Shown here: positions 1 through 5,229 of the stretch, piece by piece | How the letters are laid out: each line of letters starts with the position of its first letter | Position numbering within the stretch: the stretch's first letter is position 1 | Source of the DNA: an uncultured Oscillospiraceae bacterium | GTDB taxonomy: Bacteria > Bacillota > Clostridia > Oscillospirales > Oscillospiraceae | Direction: 5' to 3' | Length of the DNA stretch: 9,131 nucleotides | Assembly: GCA_958426425.1 (NCBI GenBank) | Contig: CATZYY010000091.1 | Location: forward strand, 1-9,131 | Notes under the pieces: model-generated | Told to the model about the DNA's origin: nothing | Seen by the model: the letters and a program-made list of their open reading frames with translations, nothing else | Databases searched by the model: none | Made by a program: the position numbers and the translations under genes

Positions 1-37
1 CTAGAGGACTGCAAACGCATAAAAAGTTGTGAAAATT

Positions 38-77
38 AAAAAAAGGGCCTGATTTTTGCGAAATTAGGCTCTTTTTG
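38..77 (+). terminator. Terminator-like hairpin beside tRNA-Val remnant
   Basis: Positions 45-55 pair with 61-71 (11 pairs, two of them G-U when read as plus-strand RNA) around a 5-nt loop, followed by five T at 72-76. Read on the minus strand the two wobbles become A-C mismatches, but a run of seven A at 38-44 gives a U-tract there too. It pairs better as a terminator for a plus-strand gene left of the window, and may also end transcription of the minus-strand tRNA. Confidence 0.6.
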
Positions 78-121
78 ATGGAGACTACTGAACTTAAACC
101 AGTGACCTCCTGCGTGTGAAG
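76..121 (-). other. 3' half of tRNA-Val(CAC); putative integration-site core
   Basis: Read on the minus strand, the anticodon loop TTCACAC (120-114, anticodon CAC, Val), 3' anticodon stem GCAGG (113-109), variable loop AGGTC, a T-arm, the acceptor 3' strand AGTCTCC (86-80) and discriminator A (79) follow in correct order. The 5' half is absent: upstream of the loop only one base of the expected CCTGC stem arm is present before the sequence diverges. The T-loop reads TTTAAGT rather than TTCAAGT, so the near-universal C56 is changed, and TCA stands where CCA would be. It is therefore not a working tRNA. A fragment running exactly from the anticodon loop to the 3' end is the usual duplicate left by tRNA-targeting tyrosine-recombinase elements. 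In that reading the native chromosome lies left, the inserted DNA right, and the intact tRNA-Val beyond the right edge. Confidence 0.65.
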
Positions 122-365
122 ATCCTCCTGGACATCAAATGCCTGCTATTGAGCCCTTTCCGGTACTTTTTGCTCCACTTTTTCAGAACAAGAAAGAGGC
201 CATTGTCCACTGTGTCCGCCTGCTGATATCCGGATATTGGTCAGCGTATTGGTCAGCAGCCCGGTTCCAGCGGCAGACCTCGCACCACCCCTACTGCACC
301 AGGTGGTGGGGAAATGTATCAACAAAACACGGCATAACAAGGAATGCCCTGAAGCTGCTGCAGGT
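122..365. other. Non-coding, decayed DNA next to the tRNA half-site
   Basis: No frame here has both a ribosome site and recognisable protein character. The one pattern is a tandem direct repeat at 235-257. An integrase gene would be expected beside an attachment site, but I could not recognise one. Some Firmicutes integrases end in short repeated LTP/LTN-like tails, and the minus-strand reading here (LTNTLTN) resembles that, but this is too weak for a call. Confidence 0.4.
235..257. repeat. Tandem direct repeat TATTGGTCAGC x2
   Basis: TATTGGTCAGC at 235-245 is repeated exactly at 247-257, a 12-bp period with a single G between the copies. It lies about 115 bp inside the tRNA half-site, where arm-type recombinase sites can occur. 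It could also be chance or the eroded tail of a coding sequence. Confidence 0.6.
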
Positions 366-681
366 TCACCGTGTGGCGTCCAGATATTCCCGCACAGCCG
401 AGATGACCTTCTCCGCGGCCGCAATCTGATCCGCCGCCATTTTCTCTCTGTGCCTGAGCAAAGTCGTCGTAGTCGGCTTTCTCGCGGGTATTGAACGCGA
501 TGCGGATCAGTTTGGAGATCTCCTTGCCAAAGGGCCCCTCTTTCACATACACCCGGTTGAAGTGCGCGATGATCCTGACGTGCTTGGAGCTGCACAGGAT
601 GGCGGCATTAAAAGGCTTCTCGATGATGGCGACCGCACCGGCGGCCAGCTCCAGCAGATCGGTCCCCGGTCCATACGCCCC
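366..681 (-). pseudogene. HEPN-domain protein, C-terminal remnant, frameshifted
   Basis: The minus-strand reading gives, in one frame, FNRVYVKEGPFGKEISKL followed by IRIAFNTREKADYDDF, the pattern of the C-terminal helices of small HEPN proteins (family pattern F.K.YVKTG....KE......AF..R..ADYDDF). The homology then continues in a second frame with MAADQIAAAEKVISAVREYL, ending at TGA 366-368. One base of frame change is needed at the A-run near 441-444. The upstream half carrying the usual YYA.FH segment is not recognisable and the frame meets a stop at 682-684. No nucleotidyltransferase (MNT) partner is seen. HEPN proteins are commonly the toxin half of MNT-HEPN modules; this copy is broken and probably inert. 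Confidence 0.6.
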
Positions 682-684
682 TCA

Positions 685-941
685 TCCCTGGTTTCAGTCT
701 AGCATAAGCGCGGGGAAATAAAAAGAGGATTTGCGGGATTCCAAGAAATGTGCGGGGATTGGATATGGGGAGGCATGCTGTATAATTCAGCCCTGAAAAG
801 TTGCTACCATCCCTCAACGGTCTTCTGCGTACCTTGGGAATATCGTCAAAACGCACAATTCCTATGCGGGATACAAACGGGACCACGCACCTTTTTGGAG
901 GAATGCTGGGAAAAGATCAGGAGCCAAAAAAGTTGCCCTCT
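685..941. other. Intergenic stretch, no gene called
   Basis: A plus-strand frame ends at 1019 and can begin at TTG 801 or at ATG 904, the latter just behind GGAGG at 897-901. It would encode a short basic peptide whose end runs antisense into the HxlR gene and its terminator. I recognise no family. TATAAT at 781-786, with TTGGAT 16 bp upstream at 759-764, could be a weak promoter for it. The rest shows nothing. Confidence 0.35.
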
Positions 942-984
942 AAAAAAAAACTTTCACATTCCTTGCATAATTATCATTGTGAAA
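942..984 (-). terminator. Intrinsic terminator of the HxlR gene
   Basis: On the minus strand TTTCACA (984-978) pairs with TGTGAAA (958-952), then one G and nine T (950-942). The upstream arm overlaps the stop codon at 976-974, so the terminator is built into the gene end. The loop is long (19 nt) and the stem AT-rich, so strength is uncertain; the T-run is the best evidence. Confidence 0.6.
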
Positions 985-1621
985 TTACAAAACGGCTGTT
1001 TGCCAGCTCATACTTATAACCCCAAATGGAGATTTCACAGATGATCTGGTACGCGAACTTTCCCGTCTGAGTCAGGGTGTACTCCACTCGTGGGCTCTTT
1101 TCCTGGTAGTCAATCCGGTTGACAAGACCGGACTTCTCCAGGTCCTCCAACCGCTCGGACAGGACCTTGTGGGAGAGGCCCTCGATGGACCGGAGCAGTT
1201 CATTGAAACGGACGGTCTCTTTCGCGTGGATGATCCAAAGGATCTTGGCTTTCCACTTCTCCCCAATCAGCTTATAGACGAATTCTACCGCATGTCCGTA
1301 CCCGGAGGAGGTGTGTTTGCACAACAGGGTCAGGTGCTGCATGTGGAGCATGATCGGCAGAATGTCCGTGGCCTGCATGGTGAGCGCATAGGCTCTGGTT
1401 TCCGTGTTGTATTGCAGCAGGCCGTCTTCCTGCAGACTCTCTAGCCGACGGGAGAGAGTGGTCTCCGGGCAGGTGGGCAGCTCCTGCCGGAATTCCCGCA
1501 GATCCATCCCACTATGCAGGTAACACAGTTCCAGAATCCGCGGTGTCCAGCGTGCTCCGATCATCTTGAACGCCTTTTCCACGCAGCACGGCCCGTTGTC
1601 CTTGATGAAGAACTCCCTCAT
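974..1621 (-). CDS. Tandem HxlR-domain transcriptional regulator
   Basis: 215 aa, about twice the usual HxlR length of roughly 110, because it holds two HxlR winged-helix domains in series. Domain 1 (about 11-100) opens with CCVEKAFKMIGARWTPRIL; domain 2 (about 111-205) opens with HAVEFVYKLIGEKWKAKIL. Each repeats the family order: IG..W helix, recognition-helix region (PETTLSRRLESLQEDGLL; SHKVLSERLEDLEKSGLV), then wing. Domain 2 keeps the wing PRVEYTLT; domain 1's wing is shorter (TRAYALT). Cys12 and Cys13 sit where redox- or electrophile-sensing members carry their N-terminal Cys. The start at 1621 was chosen over an upstream ATG because AAAGGAGG lies 7 nt before it. The gene is divergent from the dehydrogenase, and HxlR proteins usually control a neighbouring oxidoreductase. 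Repression of 1684-1711 is inferred. Confidence 0.88.
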   Translation of the reverse strand: MREFFIKDNGPCCVEKAFKMIGARWTPRILELCYLHSGMDLREFRQELPTCPETTLSRRLESLQEDGLLQYNTETRAYALTMQATDILPIMLHMQHLTLLCKHTSSGYGHAVEFVYKLIGEKWKAKILWIIHAKETVRFNELLRSIEGLSHKVLSERLEDLEKSGLVNRIDYQEKSPRVEYTLTQTGKFAYQIICEISIWGYKYELANSRFVISQ

Positions 1622-1773
1622 GAGGCATCCTCCTTTCGAGTTGGTCAAAGTGCCCAGATCTGCCGAACACAAAAAGTGCGTAGTTGTGGCATACGTGTGA
1701 GTTGGTATAATTTTAACATAAGCTCCGCGAAATGGCAAACAGAAAACAAAAAAATGAAAGAGGGTTATGGATT
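1622..1773. promoter_or_regulatory. Divergent regulatory region between regulator and dehydrogenase
   Basis: It holds the plus-strand promoter at 1684-1711 and the regulator's ribosome site. A short dyad, CGTA (1679-1682) and TACG (1692-1695), spans the plus-strand -35 box and is a possible but weak operator. No clear minus-strand promoter could be picked. Confidence 0.5.
1684..1711 (+). promoter_or_regulatory. Sigma-A promoter for the dehydrogenase
   Basis: TTGTGG at 1684-1689, a 16-bp spacer, and a perfect TATAAT at 1706-1711 with a TG at 1703-1704 giving an extended -10 (TGGTATAAT). It lies about 63 bp before the chosen start and is the clearest promoter in the window. Confidence 0.65.
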
Positions 1774-2559
1774 ATGGGTATTCTTGATGGGAAAATCGCG
1801 ATCATCACCGGCGCCGGACAGGGCCTGGGCGAGGGCGCCGCGCACGCTATGACACAGGAGGGTGCCTGTGTTGCGCTCTGGGGCCGCACTTTTGAAAAGG
1901 TGGAGCGAGTCGCCAACGATATCAATAAGGCCGGCGGCCGCGCTCTGGCGATCAAATGCGACGTGAGCATCCGTGCCGAGGTGGATGAGGCCCTGAAAAA
2001 GACCATTGAGGCTTTCGGCAAACTGGACATCCTGGCGACCAACCACTTCGCTTTCGCTCCCTATGGGACGATGGAGGATACCCCGCTGGAGACCTGGGAC
2101 TATGAGTACAAGAACAACGTAATTGGAACGGTGAACTGCATGCAGGCCTGCTTCCCCTATCTGAAAGAGACGGGAAAGAACGGGCATGCCAAGGTAATCA
2201 CCTATGGCTCCGCTTCCGGTACGAATGGTTCTCCCACCATGTCCGCCTACGCGGCCTCCAAGGAGGCCATCCGCGGCCTGACCCGGGTTGCCGCCGTGGA
2301 GTGGGGCAAATACAACATCAATGTGAACTGCATTATCCCCACAGGCGATTCCCCGGCGTGGCTTTCCACCAAGGCGGTCCGCACGTCGGAGCAGCTGGAG
2401 GCAACGATGGATGGCTACCTGATCAAACGGCCGAATTTCAGCATCGGCGACCCGATCCATGATATCGGCGGCGCTGTGGTCTTCCTGGCCAGCTCCTACT
2501 CTGATTGGATTACTAGCCGCTCTCTCTTTGTTGATGGCGGTAAGGCTTACTTCCGTTAA
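1774..2559 (+). CDS. SDR-family NAD(P)-dependent oxidoreductase
   Basis: 261 aa, typical for a classical short-chain dehydrogenase/reductase, presumably cytosolic and acting on a carbonyl/alcohol pair of an unidentified small molecule. The cofactor motif TGAGQGLG is at 12-19, Asp63 (KCDV) follows, and the catalytic set is Asn115, Ser146, Tyr159 and Lys163 (YAASK). The C-terminus has the usual LFVDGG (251-256). Two normally strong motifs differ: the NNAG stretch reads TNHF (89-92), and the PG turn after the active site reads PTG (189-191). The start at 1774 was preferred because AAAGAGGG stands 9 nt before it; an upstream in-frame ATG at 1732 would add 14 residues without domain character. It is first in the plus-strand set and faces the HxlR regulator. 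Family certain, substrate unknown. Confidence 0.9.
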   Translation: MGILDGKIAIITGAGQGLGEGAAHAMTQEGACVALWGRTFEKVERVANDINKAGGRALAIKCDVSIRAEVDEALKKTIEAFGKLDILATNHFAFAPYGTMEDTPLETWDYEYKNNVIGTVNCMQACFPYLKETGKNGHAKVITYGSASGTNGSPTMSAYAASKEAIRGLTRVAAVEWGKYNINVNCIIPTGDSPAWLSTKAVRTSEQLEATMDGYLIKRPNFSIGDPIHDIGGAVVFLASSYSDWITSRSLFVDGGKAYFR

Positions 2560-2641
2560 CCTGCCCTTTCCAATCTGATTCCTTGCTCGGATTATGCGCC
2601 AATCGTTGATGCCTTAACGGATGACCGAACCATATAGAAAT

Positions 2642-2667
2642 GCGGGGTTGCCGCTATACAGCCCCGC
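2642..2667 (+). other. Stable 9-bp hairpin in the MFS leader
   Basis: GCGGGGTTG (2642-2650) pairs with CAGCCCCGC (2659-2667) around an 8-nt loop, with one T-G wobble. There is no T-run after it, so it is not a canonical terminator. It may be a transcript-stabilising or processing element. Confidence 0.5.
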
Positions 2668-2689
2668 CACTCACCTCCACGGCTTGTGT

Positions 2690-2726
2690 AGTATACCAAA
2701 CACTCCCGTGGACAGTATATCAAACA
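2690..2726. repeat. 13-bp direct repeat AGTATA(C/T)CAAACA
   Basis: AGTATACCAAACA at 2690-2702 and AGTATATCAAACA at 2714-2726 match at 12 of 13 bases, 24 bp apart start to start. Placed between two genes of one pathway-like set, they could be binding sites for a regulator; which one is unknown. Confidence 0.6.
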
Positions 2727-2769
2727 AATTTTACCGGCGAAAGTACGCGGGTTTCATAACCCCGTCGGT

Positions 2770-2786
2770 GCCTTTCGCAGAAAGGC
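2770..2786 (+). promoter_or_regulatory. Hairpin sequestering the MFS ribosome site
   Basis: GCCTTTC (2770-2776) pairs perfectly with GAAAGGC (2780-2786) around a 3-nt loop. The right arm is most of the Shine-Dalgarno element AAAGGCGG (2781-2788) of the transporter starting at 2798. Folding would hinder ribosome binding; a translational control role is inferred. Confidence 0.55.
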
Positions 2787-2797
2787 GGATTATAGAC

Positions 2798-4039
2798 ATG
2801 AGACATGAACGAAGCGTCTTTGCATTGACCTCGGCGATTGGGTGCGCAATCATCATCTTCCTGAGCACAGGTGTTGCTGGGATGTTCTCCCTGTTTATTC
2901 CGGAGTATATGGCGGAGTACGGGTACTCCCGGATGCAGATGTCCTATGTCGCGATGGTCGCTACGGTCTCAGGTTTCCTGTTCAGCCTGATCGGCTCCAA
3001 GCTGATCAACGTGCTGGGACCCAAGAAGTCCCTGCTGGTGGGGTCCCTTGCCTCTGCGGTGTTCCTCTGCCTGATCGGGTCCGTTGACAACCTGGTGGTC
3101 CTGGGCCTGGTCAGCCTGGCGCAGGGTGCCGTGCTGGGCCTAGGCGCCCATGCCAGCTGCGCCGGCGTGATCGCCGGGTGGTACGGGGACAGGATGGCCT
3201 CCGTCATCGGTGTGGTCTTCGGCTTCTCCTCATTTGGGTCCACGGTTTTCAGCCTGCTAGCCGGACAGCTGCTCAAGGTCATAAACTATCACACGATCCT
3301 GGTTTCTTTCGGTGTCGGCGCCGCCGTGATCGGCGTTTTGGCCAATCTGCTCTTGATCCGAATGCCCGCCGCCCAGCGGCCGGCAGCGGAGAGCGGCACG
3401 GCCGCCGCGCCGGCGGAGGAGGACGGCGTGGGCTATCACAGGGCCATCCGCTCCCCGGCTTTCGTGCTGTTCTTCATTGCCATGATGGGGGCGGCTACCC
3501 TCTACGCCGGCTTTATGACTTTCGCCACGGCTTTCTGGCAGTCCTGCGGCATGAGCGCCACCCAGTCCGCTACCAATATCAGCTTCCTCTCGTTCTTCGG
3601 CGCGCTGATCGCCATGGGTTCTGGCGTGATTCTGGAGAAATTCGGCTCCAAGATCCTCATGGTGCTGACTTTCGGCGGCTATATCGTCGGCATGGTGCTG
3701 GTGTGCATGTTCCCCGCCAATCCAGTTCCTTGGTTCGCGGTGGTCGGCGTCCTGTTCGTGGCTTTTGTCCGGCCGGTGAACAGTGTTCCCTCCCTGGTGC
3801 TGCCAGAGCTATTCGGCCGCAAAGACTACAACCGGATCAACTCCCTGGGGATGGCTGGCTACTACCTGGGTGCAACCATTTCCAGCTTCCTGGTGGCATG
3901 GATCTCCGAAATCTCCGGAAGCTACACGAACTCCTACATGTGTCTGGCGGTGATTGCGCTGATCTCTTTTGTGCTGTTCTTTGTAGCGATACGGCTCTCA
4001 CCCTACCGGCGGGAACAGCACGCCGCGAAAAAGTCCTGA
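2798..4039 (+). CDS. MFS transporter, OFA-like
   Basis: 413 aa with about 12 predicted membrane helices (roughly 8-30, 46-68, 76-94, 97-118, 131-152, 163-183, then 218-238 to 370-390) in two six-helix halves joined by an Ala/Pro/Glu-rich loop at about 188-214. The loop after helix 2 (SKLINVLGPKKSLLVG) fits the MFS motif-A position, and IAGWYGDRMASVIGVVFG resembles the GWFPDRRGLA-type stretch of the oxalate/formate antiporter-like (OFA) group, which moves small organic anions. The direction and substrate here are unknown. ATG 2798 was chosen because AAAGGCGG lies 9 nt upstream and the first helix follows directly. It sits between two NAD(P)-binding proteins, so it probably carries their substrate or product. 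The basic C-terminus (YRREQHAAKKS) is presumably cytoplasmic. Confidence 0.88.
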   Translation: MRHERSVFALTSAIGCAIIIFLSTGVAGMFSLFIPEYMAEYGYSRMQMSYVAMVATVSGFLFSLIGSKLINVLGPKKSLLVGSLASAVFLCLIGSVDNLVVLGLVSLAQGAVLGLGAHASCAGVIAGWYGDRMASVIGVVFGFSSFGSTVFSLLAGQLLKVINYHTILVSFGVGAAVIGVLANLLLIRMPAAQRPAAESGTAAAPAEEDGVGYHRAIRSPAFVLFFIAMMGAATLYAGFMTFATAFWQSCGMSATQSATNISFLSFFGALIAMGSGVILEKFGSKILMVLTFGGYIVGMVLVCMFPANPVPWFAVVGVLFVAFVRPVNSVPSLVLPELFGRKDYNRINSLGMAGYYLGATISSFLVAWISEISGSYTNSYMCLAVIALISFVLFFVAIRLSPYRREQHAAKKS

Positions 4040-4119
4040 CAGCACCACCAGGCAGCACAGGAGACCAAATCTCTAAACCCCAATATCTCTGAAATTTTGA
4101 TAGAAAAGGAGCATTTGTC

Positions 4120-5037
4120 ATGAACAAGATTTTTGTAACAGGCCCCACCGGAACGCAGGGTTTCCCCATCGTCAAGGAACTGCTGGCCAAGGGCTTCCAG
4201 GTCCGCGCTTTCGCCCTGGAGAGCGACCCAAAGCTCCCGCAGCTGAAAGAGCTGGGTCCCAATGTGGAGGTGGTATGCGGTGACCTGCTCAACGAGGAGA
4301 GTATCTACGGTGCCGCGCAGGGCTGTGACGGGGTATTCTTCCTGCCCGCGATCCCCACCAGCGGGGACCCCACCAAGGAGATTACTATTGGCAAGAACAT
4401 GGTTAGCGCCTGCGAGCGGGCAAACATCGCCTACATGGTGCACAGCTCCGTAGACCGGGCCGGCGAGGAGGAGACCTTTAAGGGCTGGGGGCCGGACTTC
4501 TGGCCCGGATACGCCGGTTACTGGCGAGGCAAGTCCTCAGTGATCCAGATGGTCAAGGACAGCAAGATCCCCCACTGGACGATCCTGAAGCCGGCCTACA
4601 TGATGGACTGCTTCGTGCCACCCAAGGCCTGGGGCATGTATCCCCAGCTGAAGCAGGGGATCATCGCCTCCGCCAGAACACCAGAGACACGGGTGGGGTG
4701 CATGTGCGGCGACGACATGGGGAAGCTGGTGGCGGAGGTCTTCTGCAATTTTGAGAAGTTCGAGCACAAGGAAATCCCCCTGGCCGGCGACCGGGTGAAC
4801 ATGGACGAGGTGGGTGCTTCCATCTCAAAGGCCACCGGAAAGCACATCGAGGTGCAGTACCTGACCCGGGAACAGCTCCTGGCGAACGGCGTCCGCTCCA
4901 GCGTGATCGACGCCCAGGAGTGGGATGTGGTTAACGGCTACACGGCGGACGTGGCGCTCTCCAACAGCTATGGCGTGAAGCTGTCTACTTTCGAGGAGTG
5001 GGCACTTCGGCACAAGGACGACTTCGATATTGAATGA
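4120..5037 (+). CDS. NmrA-like NAD(P)-binding protein (atypical SDR)
   Basis: 305 aa. The N-terminal Rossmann motif is TGPTGTQG at 7-14, followed by an NmrA-type pattern: VRAFALESD (28-36), VVCGDLLNEES (51-61), MVHSSV (106-111), GYWRGKSSVIQMV (133-145, with Lys138 at the position of the Lys conserved in NmrA-like proteins) and TILKPAYMMD (154-163). Family members are either NAD(P)H-dependent reductases (quinone or isoflavone-reductase type) or redox sensors without catalysis. The YWRGK stretch (YxxxK spacing) leaves catalysis possible but does not prove it. The start is firm: AAAAGGAG 8 nt before ATG. It follows the transporter after 80 bp with no terminator and precedes a strong hairpin, so it is probably the last gene of the transcript. 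Cytosolic; substrate not identifiable. Confidence 0.87.
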   Translation: MNKIFVTGPTGTQGFPIVKELLAKGFQVRAFALESDPKLPQLKELGPNVEVVCGDLLNEESIYGAAQGCDGVFFLPAIPTSGDPTKEITIGKNMVSACERANIAYMVHSSVDRAGEEETFKGWGPDFWPGYAGYWRGKSSVIQMVKDSKIPHWTILKPAYMMDCFVPPKAWGMYPQLKQGIIASARTPETRVGCMCGDDMGKLVAEVFCNFEKFEHKEIPLAGDRVNMDEVGASISKATGKHIEVQYLTREQLLANGVRSSVIDAQEWDVVNGYTADVALSNSYGVKLSTFEEWALRHKDDFDIE

Positions 5038-5058
5038 GGGCTTGACTATCCGTTAAGG

Positions 5059-5093
5059 GACCGGGCAAATATACAGAGTATGTTTGCCCGGTC
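5059..5093 (+). terminator. 16-bp hairpin closing the SDR-MFS-NmrA set
   Basis: The arm at 5059-5074 pairs with 5078-5093 over all 16 positions with a single T-G wobble, around the loop AGA. The wobble pairs only in plus-strand RNA, consistent with plus transcription. No good T-run follows (ACCTACTTGTCTT), so it may act as a weak terminator or as a 3'-end stabiliser. Confidence 0.6.
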
Positions 5094-5109
5094 ACCTACT
5101 TGTCTTAGG

Positions 5110-5147
5110 CCTTGAATTGCTTTGGCGGTTGCTGCTGAAATTCAAGG
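5110..5147. repeat. 9-bp inverted repeat CCTTGAATT / AATTCAAGG
   Basis: Perfect arms at 5110-5118 and 5139-5147 with a 20-nt loop, between the NmrA terminator and the hydrolase. It could be an operator or a second RNA hairpin; nothing decides. Confidence 0.45.
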
Positions 5148-5229
5148 ATGTGATACACATATGTATTTTGGGCCTTGGAAGCACCTATTGCTTGGCGGGG
5201 TGTGCTGGGACCTCGTTTTTATGTGACGT

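Larger units (their letters stand above)
2560..2797 (+). promoter_or_regulatory. Long structured leader before the MFS gene
   Basis: A 238-bp gap with no terminator at its start, so the dehydrogenase transcript may run through. It contains a 9-bp hairpin (2642-2667), a 13-bp imperfect direct repeat (2690-2726) and a hairpin covering the transporter's ribosome site (2770-2786). An in-frame ATG at 2621 would add 59 residues to the transporter, but the extension has no membrane or signal character and is not called coding. Confidence 0.5.

Noticed and set aside
608..886. Minus-strand 92-residue frame
   Set aside because: It overlaps the HEPN remnant in a different frame and shows no protein-like conservation pattern.
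1732..1773. Earlier SDR start at ATG 1732
   Set aside because: It adds a Lys/Arg/Asn-rich stretch outside the SDR fold; the ribosome site sits correctly for 1774.
1765..2460. Long minus-strand open frame across the SDR gene
   Set aside because: It lies wholly antisense to a clear SDR, with no ribosome site or family pattern; a GC-rich shadow frame.
2621..2797. N-terminal extension of the MFS protein from ATG 2621
   Set aside because: 59 added residues without membrane or signal character; the ribosome site and first helix fit ATG 2798.
3178..4092. Second plus-strand open frame inside the MFS gene
   Set aside because: Arg-rich shadow of the membrane protein; no domain recognised.
4003..4443. 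Minus-strand frames over the MFS/NmrA junction
   Set aside because: Antisense to two well-supported genes, without their own start signals.
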